This document shows, one piece after another, positions 1 to 7,753 of a stretch of DNA of 47,748 nucleotides. Within the stretch, counting starts at the first letter, position 1, and the number at the start of each line of letters is the position of its first letter. Made by a program: the position numbers and the translations under genes. The notes beneath the pieces were generated by a model. The model was not told where the DNA came from. It did not search any database and worked only from the letters and a program-made list of their open reading frames with translations. The stretch spans positions 1 to 47,748 of the forward strand of contig CAIYLW010000063.1 in NCBI GenBank assembly GCA_903927185.1, read 5' to 3'. This DNA comes from an uncultured Bacteroidota bacterium (GTDB lineage Bacteria; Bacteroidota; Bacteroidia; Chitinophagales; Chitinophagaceae).

Positions 1-31
1 AAATTTCCGGAGTCTTTTTAAAAAATTTGAG

Positions 32-304
32 ATGCCTTATTTAACAACAGAAAAGAGAGCAAGTATTTTTGCTGAATTTGGTGGAAAAGCCACTAACACT
101 GGTTCAATTGAAGCACAAGTTGCTATATTGACTGAACGTATTGTTCAGATTTCCAAGCACTTACAAGCCAACAAGAAAGATTTTTCAACCCAACGTGGTT
201 TGATGAAGATGGTTGGTCAGCGTAAGCGTTTGCTAAGCTATATGCAGAAGCACAACCTTACAGGTTACCGTGCACTAATCGAGAAACTAGGTCTGAGAAA
301 ATAA
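32..304 (+). CDS. rpsO: 30S ribosomal protein S15
   Basis: This 90-residue protein has the normal length and composition of S15, the primary 16S rRNA-binding protein of the small-subunit platform. The conserved core is visible as the segment TNTGSIEAQVAILTERI near residues 21-37, the RGLMKMVGQRKRLLSY segment near residues 55-70, and the basic C-terminal helix ending in LGLRK. The ATG at 32 follows an A-rich stretch typical of Bacteroidota translation starts. A strong terminator separates it from pnp; the rpsO-pnp order is widely conserved in bacteria, and S15 and PNPase are often co-regulated. The gene appears complete although it lies at the window edge. Confidence 0.98.
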   Translation: MPYLTTEKRASIFAEFGGKATNTGSIEAQVAILTERIVQISKHLQANKKDFSTQRGLMKMVGQRKRLLSYMQKHNLTGYRALIEKLGLRK

Positions 305-322
305 TTTTTCAATGATACTTTT

Positions 323-364
323 AACTATTCCCAACTGACAAATTTGAAACAGTTGGGAATAGTT
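323..364 (+). terminator. Rho-independent terminator after rpsO
   Basis: A perfect 15-base stem (AACTATTCCCAACTG at 323-337 with its complement at 350-364) closes a 12-base loop and is followed by a T/G-rich stretch. It lies 18 bases after the rpsO stop, so pnp probably depends on read-through or its own promoter in 365-463. Confidence 0.8.
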
Positions 365-463
365 GTTTGTGTCTGTACCTTATTTTACCTCGATTCTTCC
401 ATTCACAAAGGCTGCGATTTAAGGTTTTTGCCAAAAAATTAAGTAGCCTACTACACAAAAAAA

Positions 464-2626
464 ATGTTATCACAACCAAAATCAGTAAAGTTCGACTTGG
501 GTAGTGGCCGCGAGGTTACTCTTGGAACAGGAAAATTGGCCCGTCAGGCTGATGGAGCCGTTACCGTTACTCAAGGGAACTGCGTAATACTAGCAACTGT
601 TGTTGCTAATAAAGATCCAAAAGAAGGACAAGATTTTTTCCCATTGAGTGTTGACTATCAAGAAAAATTCGCTTCTGCTGGTCGAATCCCGGGCTCATTC
701 TTCAAAAGAGAAGCTCGATTAAATGACTATGAAATTTTAACTAGCCGTTTAATTGATCGTGCATTACGCCCATTATTTCCAGAAGATTATTTGTGTGATG
801 TGCAGGTTTTAGTGAGTTTAATTTCTAGCGATGCTGAAATCATGCCTGATTCTTTAGCTTGTCTAGCTGCATCTGCTGCTTTGGCTGTTTCAGATATTCC
901 AATTAAAGAAATGTTGAGCGAAGTACGTATAGCTCGTTTAAATGGCAAATTCATTGTGAACCCTACTCGTTCTGAATTAGCTGCATCTGATCTAGAATTT
1001 TTGATAGCTGCAACTGAAAAGAATTTGATGATGGTGGAAGGTGAAGCGAAAGAATGTTCTGAAGCTGATCTTGTTAAAGCATTGGAATTGGCTCATGATG
1101 CTATTCGTATTCAAATTAAAGCACAAGCAGAATTGCGTGCTTTAGTAGGAGTTGCTGGAAAACGTGATTATAAAAAACCTGCTTCTGATGAGGCTGTTAA
1201 CGAAAAAGTAATCGCTTTTGCTAAGCAAAGAGTTTACGATATTTCTAAGAAAGGTTCTGCTAAACACGAACGCACTGACGCTTATGCTTTATTGAAAGAT
1301 GAGTTGATTGCTAGTCTAGGCGAAGAAGTAACTGATCTTGAAAAGAAATTAGCTAAAAAATATTACGAAGACCTAAAGTGGGAAGTTGTTCGCGATATGA
1401 TGCTGGAAGACCGCATCCGTTTGGATGGACGCCAGTTAGATCAAGTTCGTCCATTAGCTATGGAGGTTGAACCTCTTCCATCTCCACATGGTTCTGCATT
1501 ATTTACAAGAGGAGAAACACAGTCTTTAACCACTGTTACTTTCGGAACTAAACTAGATCAAATATTGGCTGAAACAGCTGCTAGTTCTGAATATAGTAGT
1601 TTCTTCTTACATTATAATTTTCCTCCATTCTCTACTGGCGAAGTGAAAATGATTCGTGGTGTTGGTAGAAGAGAAGTAGGGCATGGTAACTTGGCAATGA
1701 GAAGCTTAAAGCAAATGATGCCAGGTAATGAATATCCTTATACCGTTCGCGTAGTGAGTGATATTTTAGAAAGTAATGGTTCATCATCTATGGCAACTGT
1801 ATGTGCTGGTTCTCTAGCGTTAATGGATGCTGGTGTGCCAATACCTAAACACGTTAGTGGTGTTGCAATGGGATTAATCACCAGAGCAGATGGTAAATAT
1901 GCGATCCTTACAGATATCTTAGGTGATGAAGATCATTTAGGTGATATGGACTTTAAAGTTACTGGTACCCGCGATGGTATCTGTGGCGTTCAGATGGATA
2001 TTAAAGTAGATGGATTAAGCATGGCAGTTATGATGGAAGCATTAGAGCAAGCGCGCAAAGGTCGTTTACATATCCTTGATGCGATGTACGAATGTATTCC
2101 TGCAGCGCGTGCTGATGTGAAATCTCATGCTCCTAGAATGGTTAAATTGATTATCGAGAAAGAATTTATCGGTGCGGTAATCGGACCAGGTGGTAAAGTA
2201 ATTCAGGAAATTCAACGTGAAACCGGAACTACTATCAATATCGAAGAGGTTGGAAATACAGGTGAAGTAAGCATCTTCTCTGCAAACAAAGAAGCTGTTG
2301 ATAAAGCAGTCGCTTGGGTTCGTGGAATTACAGCAGTACCTGAAGTGGGCGACGTATATGAGGGTCCTGTAAAAGGAATCAAAGAATTCGGGGCTTTCGT
2401 TGAATTCATGCCAGGCAAACAAGGCTTGTTGCATATTAGTGAAATCAGCTGGAAGCGCTTAGAATCTATGGAAGGCCTATTCAATGAAGGAGATATGGTA
2501 AAAGTAAAACTGGTAGGATTAGATCCTAAAACCGGTAAGTTCAAATTAAGCAGAAAAGCATTGATGCCAAGACCAGAATCTACCCCAAGAGAAGATGGCA
2601 GACAAGGTCAATCGGATAATGCCTAA
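464..2626 (+). CDS. pnp: Polyribonucleotide nucleotidyltransferase (PNPase)
   Basis: PNPase degrades RNA 3'-to-5' by phosphorolysis in the cytoplasm and is a core part of mRNA turnover. The 720-residue product has the full family layout: a first RNase PH domain (about residues 10-150), an all-alpha linker (about 230-310), the catalytic second RNase PH domain (about 320-550), a KH domain with the GPGGKVIQEI loop (about 570-620), and a C-terminal S1 domain with KGIKEFGAFVEF (about 635-700). It follows rpsO, as in many bacteria, and ends at a strong hairpin terminator. The start is an ATG preceded by an A-rich run. Nothing unusual is seen. Confidence 0.98.
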   Translation: MLSQPKSVKFDLGSGREVTLGTGKLARQADGAVTVTQGNCVILATVVANKDPKEGQDFFPLSVDYQEKFASAGRIPGSFFKREARLNDYEILTSRLIDRALRPLFPEDYLCDVQVLVSLISSDAEIMPDSLACLAASAALAVSDIPIKEMLSEVRIARLNGKFIVNPTRSELAASDLEFLIAATEKNLMMVEGEAKECSEADLVKALELAHDAIRIQIKAQAELRALVGVAGKRDYKKPASDEAVNEKVIAFAKQRVYDISKKGSAKHERTDAYALLKDELIASLGEEVTDLEKKLAKKYYEDLKWEVVRDMMLEDRIRLDGRQLDQVRPLAMEVEPLPSPHGSALFTRGETQSLTTVTFGTKLDQILAETAASSEYSSFFLHYNFPPFSTGEVKMIRGVGRREVGHGNLAMRSLKQMMPGNEYPYTVRVVSDILESNGSSSMATVCAGSLALMDAGVPIPKHVSGVAMGLITRADGKYAILTDILGDEDHLGDMDFKVTGTRDGICGVQMDIKVDGLSMAVMMEALEQARKGRLHILDAMYECIPAARADVKSHAPRMVKLIIEKEFIGAVIGPGGKVIQEIQRETGTTINIEEVGNTGEVSIFSANKEAVDKAVAWVRGITAVPEVGDVYEGPVKGIKEFGAFVEFMPGKQGLLHISEISWKRLESMEGLFNEGDMVKVKLVGLDPKTGKFKLSRKALMPRPESTPREDGRQGQSDNA

Positions 2627-2640
2627 TTAATAGTTTAAAT

Positions 2641-2669
2641 GCCCCCGAAAATATCGGGGGCATTTTTTT
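2641..2669 (+). terminator. Terminator after pnp
   Basis: GCCCCCGA (2641-2648) pairs perfectly with TCGGGGGC (2654-2661) across a 5-base loop and is followed by a run of seven T. This is a textbook intrinsic terminator, 14 bases after the pnp stop. Confidence 0.92.
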
Positions 2670-2696
2670 GCATGTATCATTTTAATAATTTTAAAA

Positions 2697-3512
2697 ATGA
2701 AGGACATAACCATTCAAATCGAGATATCAACCGAGGATGAGACCCTGAAAGAAAAGTTGATTGCACAGCTAACTTCAATTGGCTTCGAAGCTTTTGAAGA
2801 AATGCCAACAAGTTTAAAAGCATTTATTCCAGCAGAACATTTTGTTAAAGTTGAATTGCTTGCAATATTGGGTGATTTGTCATTTGAAGTAATAGAAATT
2901 GAAAAACAAAACTGGAATGAATTATGGGAATCAAATTTTGAACCTGTTCAAGTAGATAGTTTTGTTGGAATCAGAGCTTCTTTTCACGAAGCTATAAAAG
3001 GAGTGGAGCATGAAATTGTGATTACTCCCAAAATGAGTTTTGGTACTGGGCATCATGCTACCACTTATTTGGTCATGAAAGCTATGCAGAGCTTATTTTT
3101 GAAAGGAAAAACGGTATTTGATTTTGGCACGGGTACAGGTATTTTAGCCATACTGGCTGAGAAACTTGGGGCTAAAGAAATTATCGCTATAGATAATGAT
3201 GACTGGTGTATCGAAAATGCAACCGAAAATATTCATATCAATCATTGTCTAAACATCCTGATTGAGAAAGGAAATACCGCAAAAATTGAGAAAAAGTTTG
3301 AAATCATCCTAGCTAATATCAATAAGCATATCATTCTAGAAAACATTTCCTTTCTTAATCAAGCTTTACAAAATGGGGGGACTATTTTATTGAGCGGACT
3401 TTTAGTAGAAGACGAAGAAGATATCCTAAAAGCTTGTGAATCTGTTGGTTGGGCACATCATCTTACAACTCAGCGAAATGGTTGGATAGTTTGTCAATTT
3501 CAAAGCAAATAG
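2697..3512 (+). CDS. prmA: Ribosomal protein L11 methyltransferase
   Basis: PrmA uses S-adenosylmethionine to methylate lysines and the N-terminus of ribosomal protein L11. The 271-residue protein has the expected N-terminal substrate-recognition domain (about residues 1-90) followed by a class I methyltransferase fold. Visible motifs are KMSFGTGHHATTYL before the fold, the SAM-binding FDFGTGTGILAILAEKLG, the acidic IAIDND at the end of the second strand, and LANINKHI at the catalytic strand. It sits alone between the pnp terminator and plsY. Loss of prmA has little phenotype in some species, so the cellular role is modest; the family call itself is firm. Confidence 0.93.
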   Translation: MKDITIQIEISTEDETLKEKLIAQLTSIGFEAFEEMPTSLKAFIPAEHFVKVELLAILGDLSFEVIEIEKQNWNELWESNFEPVQVDSFVGIRASFHEAIKGVEHEIVITPKMSFGTGHHATTYLVMKAMQSLFLKGKTVFDFGTGTGILAILAEKLGAKEIIAIDNDDWCIENATENIHINHCLNILIEKGNTAKIEKKFEIILANINKHIILENISFLNQALQNGGTILLSGLLVEDEEDILKACESVGWAHHLTTQRNGWIVCQFQSK

Positions 3513-3538
3513 TATAAATTAAGAATTGGATTAAGAAA

Positions 3539-3565
3539 TTGTTAACCCAGAGTTCCCTATATTTG
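3539..3565 (+). promoter_or_regulatory. Candidate promoter for plsY
   Basis: TTG at 3539-3541 is followed after 16 bases by TATATTTG (3558-3565), an exact match to the Bacteroidota -7 element TAnnTTTG. The start codon lies 28 bases downstream. The spacing to TTG is slightly short. The -7 box is flanked by the imperfect inverted repeat GAGTTCCC / GGGACTC. Confidence 0.55.
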
Positions 3566-3593
3566 GGACTCAAAAACTTCAAACCAAATTTCA

Positions 3594-4250
3594 ATGAACG
3601 AAATTCTGCTCATTGTGCTGGCTTACTTAATTGGTTCTATTCCTACTTCAATTTGGGTAAGTAGAAAGTTTTTCAATATTGATATTAGAGATTACGGTAG
3701 TGGAAATGCCGGTGCTACAAATACATTCCGTGTTTTAGGACCTAAATGGGGATCTTTTGTGATGATGGTCGATGTTCTTAAAGGAGTTGTAGCCACTTCC
3801 CTTTATATCCTGTTACCTTACTATTTAATGAATGAATGGGATCGTACCAATTTTATGATTGCCTTGGGATTGGCATCTGTATTAGGACATATTTTTCCTA
3901 TTTGGGCAAATTTTAAAGGGGGCAAAGGAGTTGCTACATTATTGGGAATGGCTGTTGCGATTCAACCATTGGTAGCTATCTGTTGTATTGGAGTATTTTT
4001 AATTGTACTTTACCTCACTCGTTTTGTATCGTTAAGTTCAATTTTAGCTGGCGTTTCTTTCATGGTTTTTATTCTTTTTATTTTTAATGAGAAAGAAACC
4101 CTATATCGAATATTTGCTGTTCTAGTTGCTCTTATGGTGGTATTAACTCATCAGAAAAATATCGGCCGAATTTTAAAAGGAACAGAAGGTAAGGTCCCTA
4201 TCTTCAAAAGCCGTGATCGGAGGCGACAAAGACGGAAAGAAGAACTTTAA
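3594..4250 (+). CDS. plsY: Glycerol-3-phosphate acyltransferase PlsY
   Basis: PlsY transfers an acyl group from acyl-phosphate to the sn-1 position of glycerol-3-phosphate, the first committed step of phospholipid synthesis, in the inner membrane. The 218-residue protein has multiple hydrophobic helices and the three family motifs: GSIPTSIW with DYGSGNAGATNTFR near residues 14-46, GHIFPIWANFKGGKGVATLLG near 102-122, and LTHQKNIGRILKGTE near 182-196. The C-terminus is strongly basic (RDRRRQRRKEEL), probably cytoplasmic. It needs PlsX to supply acyl-phosphate; plsX is not in this window. Confidence 0.95.
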   Translation: MNEILLIVLAYLIGSIPTSIWVSRKFFNIDIRDYGSGNAGATNTFRVLGPKWGSFVMMVDVLKGVVATSLYILLPYYLMNEWDRTNFMIALGLASVLGHIFPIWANFKGGKGVATLLGMAVAIQPLVAICCIGVFLIVLYLTRFVSLSSILAGVSFMVFILFIFNEKETLYRIFAVLVALMVVLTHQKNIGRILKGTEGKVPIFKSRDRRRQRRKEEL

Positions 4251-4436
4251 AAATCTTTTTTAATAATCAGTTTCTGCTAAAGTGTCATTGTGTTTTATTT
4301 AAATACGAGAAGTTGTAATAAGATACAATATTATATTTTTTAATGCGATAGTCTTCTCAAGGCATTTTACAATCATAATTTCCTGTTATTTCAAATTATA
4401 TAGCAATAATATGCAGGATTTAGCCTGAATATTTTG

Positions 4437-4444
4437 TAACTTTG
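4437..4444 (+). promoter_or_regulatory. Candidate -7 promoter element for the YdeI-like gene
   Basis: TAACTTTG matches TAnnTTTG exactly and is followed by C, as often seen in this phylum. It lies 35 bases before the ATG at 4480. No clear TTG is seen at the expected -33 distance; TTTA at 4419-4422 is the nearest approximation. Confidence 0.5.
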
Positions 4445-4479
4445 CTCTCCCTATTGATCACCTAAATATTTTTTTAGGC

Positions 4480-5145
4480 ATGTCCAATCAAAATGTATTT
4501 GAGAAGTTACAGTTAAAAGATGAGAAAAACCTGTTGATTCAGGGAATTCCATCTTCAATTGAGAAGCAATTTGCAAAGTTGGCCTACGCTAAAAACGTAA
4601 CCCCTTTGTTAAAAAGTAAGAAAGTAGATTTTGCGTTGATTTTTGCTTTAAGTCAGCAACAATTGAATCAAATTTTACGTGAAGTATTGCCAGCATTGCG
4701 GGAAGACAGTAAATTGTGGGTAGCTTATCCCAAAGCAACCAGTAAGATTGTAAGTGATTTGAATCGAGATTGTAGTTGGGAATTCCTCACAAAACATGAG
4801 TATGAATCTGTACGTCAGGTTGCCATCGATAATGTTTGGAGTGCTATTCGATTTAAGAAATTAGATCAAATTCCAAATCGTGATCGTAGTTTTTCAGAAA
4901 TCAAGACTCCTGAATTAAATGGAATTGATTTTGAAAAACGCTTAGTAGTTCCACCTGCAGAATTGGGTAGTATGTTTTTGAAACACAAAGAAGCGCAACA
5001 ATTTTTCACGTCTCTTTCTTTTAGCAACCAAAAAGAATATGTGAGTTGGATTGAAGCTGCAAAAAAAGAAGATACCAGGAAGCGCAGACTAGAAACTGCT
5101 GTAGAGAAATTATTGGCAGGAAAGAAAAATCCAAGTGAGAAATAA
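4480..5145 (+). CDS. YdeI/OmpD-associated family protein
   Basis: This 221-residue soluble protein belongs to a family common in Bacteroidota. The C-terminal part (about residues 155-215) has the YdeI/OmpD-associated pattern: VPPAELGSMFLKHKEAQQFF, then a helical FSNQKEYVSWIEAAKKEDTRKRR segment that is lysine- and arginine-rich. The N-terminal part (about residues 15-110) looks like the fold often fused to it, with KVDFALIFA and REDSKLWVAYPKATSK. Family members have been linked to bacteriocin protection or stress, but no enzymatic activity is established, so no function is proposed. It has its own promoter-like element and two downstream hairpins. Confidence 0.72.
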   Translation: MSNQNVFEKLQLKDEKNLLIQGIPSSIEKQFAKLAYAKNVTPLLKSKKVDFALIFALSQQQLNQILREVLPALREDSKLWVAYPKATSKIVSDLNRDCSWEFLTKHEYESVRQVAIDNVWSAIRFKKLDQIPNRDRSFSEIKTPELNGIDFEKRLVVPPAELGSMFLKHKEAQQFFTSLSFSNQKEYVSWIEAAKKEDTRKRRLETAVEKLLAGKKNPSEK

Positions 5146-5169
5146 ATTAAAAATTAAAAATTCAAAAAT
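5146..5169 (+). repeat. Heptamer (AKTNARR) repeat tract, site 1
   Basis: Directly behind the stop codon the sequence reads ATTAAAA, ATTAAAA, ATTCAAA and a degenerate fourth unit. This is the same 7-base periodicity and phase seen at 10311, 21349, 36222 and elsewhere in the window. Confidence 0.6.
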
Positions 5170-5201
5170 AATAAAGCCCCTGATAATTCAGAGGCTTTAT
5201 T
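5170..5201. terminator. Bidirectional hairpin between the YdeI-like gene and dnaG
   Basis: A 14-base stem with one mismatch (5170-5183 with 5188-5201) closes a 4-base loop. A-rich and T-rich flanks on the two sides make it usable by both convergent genes. Confidence 0.7.
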
Positions 5202-5243
5202 ATTTTATATTTTCGAAATAACACTTTAATATACTTATAATAT

Positions 5244-5276
5244 AAGGCTTCATCTCAAGATGGAGCCTTTTTTTTT
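5244..5276 (+). terminator. Second hairpin with T-tract
   Basis: AAGGCTTCATCT (5244-5255) pairs with AGATGGAGCCTT (5258-5269), leaving a 2-base loop and one wobble, and is followed by a T run on the plus strand. It most resembles a plus-strand terminator backing up the one at 5170. Confidence 0.6.
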
Positions 5277-5296
5277 ACTTTTTGAATTTTGACTTT
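5275..5296 (-). repeat. Heptamer repeat tract, site 2
   Basis: Read on the minus strand directly after the dnaG stop: AGTCAAA, ATTCAAA, then AGTAAAA with a one-base slip. It matches the same AKTNARR consensus and sits on the transcribed strand of dnaG. Confidence 0.55.
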
Positions 5297-7231
5297 TTAC
5301 TTTATAATAACCGTCCCTAATTGCTTTGTGATTTCTCTCTCAATGCTTTTTAAGTGCTGGTGCAATTCAATTAAACGCATTTGTTCTGCAATAGGTGCGT
5401 GCTCCATATCGCGTTGATTTTCTTCAAACATTTTTTTGAGTTTGCGAAGCTTATAATAGTTGATGCTCATTAATACATCTTGCCTGCTGATATCTCTATT
5501 CAAGATAAACATTCCTTCCATTTTTTTATCCCATTGTGTGCTTAATTCGTGCGCTTGCATACTCAATTGAATCACTAGATTTCTGATCGATTCATTACTA
5601 TGATATAACATAGTTTTTGTATTCGGTTTTAGTCCATCAACAAACATCTTTTTATAGGTATCAAACAATTCTTCCAATTGAGGATTATCAAAATGAAATT
5701 GTTCCAATTCTTGAAAAATATATTCTGCCATAGATATTTGTTCATCCCATGGCATCAGCCCATATTCCAATAAAGCTCTTAATACATTCCTTTCATGTGC
5801 TTCATCTTTATTAAATAATAATTGTGAATCATCTAATACATCTTCGGGCTGCGCTGCTGCTGCCTTTTGATCCGCAAGAAGATCATCCGAAGCCTGTTTC
5901 TTTTCGTCCTTTGCAACCTTATCTCTTTTTAGTTTATTGACAAGATGTGTAAGTCCGGTTTCATCAATTTTAAGTAATTGTGCAGACTGCCGAATATAAT
6001 CTTGCTGTCTGGTAAAGTCTTCTGCTTTGTTTAATTTACTAATTGTTTCAGCAACCTGATTTACAACGGCACTTTTTTTAGAAACATCATTCCCCGCCTC
6101 TTTCAACATTACTTCCAATTGAAAAAGAATAAAATCTTTTTTATTGATAGCAATAAAATCATTGAATGCAGCAACTCCTACTTTATTTACATAACTATCA
6201 GGGTCTTCTTTGTCAGGAATCAATACCAGCTTCACATTCAGGCCTTCTTCAAGTGCCATGTCCAAACCTCTTAATGCTGCTTTAATACCAGCACTATCGC
6301 CATCATAAATAATGGTAAGGTTAGAAGTATATTTCTTAATTAGCCTTAACTGATCATTAGTTAAAGAGGTACCACCACTAGCCACTACATTCTCTATACC
6401 TGCTTGATGCAAGCTTACCACATCAGTGTAACCCTCGACTAAAAGACATTCATTGACTTTGTCAATAGCTTGTCTTGCAAAATAAGATCCATATAAAATT
6501 TTACTTTTTGAATAGATCTCATTTTCAGGTGTATTGATATATTTAGGTGCTCGATCTGCCTTGCCAATTACACGAGCCCCAAAGCCAATTACTTTTCCTG
6601 AATTATTATGAATTGGAAAAATAATTCGTCCTCTATAATTATCAGCAAGTTCATTATTGCTTCGAAGTGCAACCAATCCTGTTTTAGGAAGTATTTCTGG
6701 ATTAAATTGATTTTCAATTAATGCTTTGGTAAGTGCATCTTTGATATCCGGGCTATAACCAATTTGAAATTTTTGAATAATGGTTTCCCTAAAACCTCTT
6801 TCTTGTAAATAGGAAAGTGCTACATTTTTTCCTTCTTCGGAATCAGTTAATTGTGTTGAAAAAAACTTCTGTGCAAAATGATTGATTGCATATAAACTAT
6901 CGGCAGTCTGGTTTAGTAGTTTTTGTTCAGGACTAGATTCGGTTTCTTCAATTTCAATATTATATCTGGCAGCTAACCAGCGTAAGGCTTCTACATAACT
7001 ATACTTCTCATGTTCCATGATGAAGCCAATAGTATTGCCACTCTTACCACAACCAAAACATTTGTAAATTTCTTTTGCTGGAGAAACCGTAAAAGAAGGG
7101 CTCTTTTCGTTGTGAAAAGGGCAAAGACCTAAGTAATTAGTACCTCTTTTTTTCAATTTCACAAACTCGCCCACTACATCTATAATATCTATATGGTTGG
7201 TGATTTGTTGTATAGTATTCGGCGAAATCAT
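5297..7231 (-). CDS. dnaG: DNA primase
   Basis: DnaG makes the RNA primers for chromosome replication and works with the DnaB helicase. The 644-residue protein carries the N-terminal CHC2 zinc-binding domain with C37, H40, C58 and C61 (CPFHNEKSPSF and CFGCGKSG), a central Toprim catalytic domain (LLVEGYTDVV with the acidic IYDGDSAGIKAA near residues 260-330), and a helical C-terminal helicase-interaction region (about 480-644). The segment around residues 440-470 is charged and low in complexity and probably acts as a linker. It starts 37 bases after the STAS gene, so the two are probably co-transcribed. It converges with the YdeI-like gene. Confidence 0.97.
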   Translation of the reverse strand: MISPNTIQQITNHIDIIDVVGEFVKLKKRGTNYLGLCPFHNEKSPSFTVSPAKEIYKCFGCGKSGNTIGFIMEHEKYSYVEALRWLAARYNIEIEETESSPEQKLLNQTADSLYAINHFAQKFFSTQLTDSEEGKNVALSYLQERGFRETIIQKFQIGYSPDIKDALTKALIENQFNPEILPKTGLVALRSNNELADNYRGRIIFPIHNNSGKVIGFGARVIGKADRAPKYINTPENEIYSKSKILYGSYFARQAIDKVNECLLVEGYTDVVSLHQAGIENVVASGGTSLTNDQLRLIKKYTSNLTIIYDGDSAGIKAALRGLDMALEEGLNVKLVLIPDKEDPDSYVNKVGVAAFNDFIAINKKDFILFQLEVMLKEAGNDVSKKSAVVNQVAETISKLNKAEDFTRQQDYIRQSAQLLKIDETGLTHLVNKLKRDKVAKDEKKQASDDLLADQKAAAAQPEDVLDDSQLLFNKDEAHERNVLRALLEYGLMPWDEQISMAEYIFQELEQFHFDNPQLEELFDTYKKMFVDGLKPNTKTMLYHSNESIRNLVIQLSMQAHELSTQWDKKMEGMFILNRDISRQDVLMSINYYKLRKLKKMFEENQRDMEHAPIAEQMRLIELHQHLKSIEREITKQLGTVIIK

Positions 7232-7268
7232 TCAGGCGAAATTAAACGATTAGTTAGCAGCATGCAAT

Positions 7269-7664
7269 TTAATTAGATTCAAATTCTATATCATCCCCAT
7301 CCATTAACTCACGTTCTATTTCTTCCATTTGAACAATATCCCAGGCTTCACTTTCAGTGGGAGTATAGTTTAAAAAATCTATTATTTCCAGTTTTTCAAA
7401 TGTAGATTCTATAGAATCTGAAAGTGAACAAATAACAAAAGAAGCGCTTTTCTCATAAAACTGCTGTTGTAATTCTGCTATTTGAATAGCTGCAGCATCT
7501 TCAATTGTTTGTACCTGTTCCATTTGGAGCACTACGTTTTTGACGGGTTTTTCTAACAGTTTCAGGCAGATTTCTTGGATTTCTGCTGCTATATTGACAG
7601 TTAATTCTATTAATATGGGGCTTACAACTGTAAATTTCTCCTTGGTATCAATTTTGAGTTCCAT
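7269..7664 (-). CDS. STAS-domain protein
   Basis: The 131-residue product (from the ATG at 7664) has the single STAS fold seen in anti-sigma factor antagonists: MELKIDTKEKFTVVSP, a helix, KNVVLQMEQVQTIEDAA, another helix, SFVICSLSDSIESTFEKLEI, and an acidic tail. In classical SpoIIAA-type antagonists the second region is D-S-S/T-G, with a phosphorylated serine; here it reads IEDAAAI, with alanines at 57-59. Switching by serine phosphorylation at the usual place is therefore unlikely. A longer GTG-initiated frame to 7712 exists, but a promoter-like element at 7714-7745 would place transcription start inside it, which favours 7664. The gene is directly upstream of dnaG and divergent from clpC. 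Partner unknown. Confidence 0.7.
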   Translation of the reverse strand: MELKIDTKEKFTVVSPILIELTVNIAAEIQEICLKLLEKPVKNVVLQMEQVQTIEDAAAIQIAELQQQFYEKSASFVICSLSDSIESTFEKLEIIDFLNYTPTESEAWDIVQMEEIERELMDGDDIEFESN

Positions 7665-7713
7665 ATAAAATAATTCATTAACAATCTGTGTATAAATGAC
7701 ACGCAACTTCACT

Positions 7714-7745
7714 CAAAAATATTCGTTATAATTGTATAAATCCAA
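7714..7745 (-). promoter_or_regulatory. Candidate promoter for the STAS-dnaG pair
   Basis: On the minus strand, TTG (complement of 7743-7745), a 21-base spacer and TATTTTTG (complement of 7714-7721) fit TTG / TAnnTTTG. Transcription would start near 7707, about 43 bases before the ATG at 7664. The TTG overlaps the region just before the clpC start. Confidence 0.5.
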
Positions 7746-7753
7746 TTTAGATT

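Noticed and set aside
2066..2544. Two open frames of 110-122 codons on the minus strand inside pnp
   Set aside because: They lie wholly opposite the PNPase KH and S1 coding region, whose protein conservation is unmistakable, and their translations look random.
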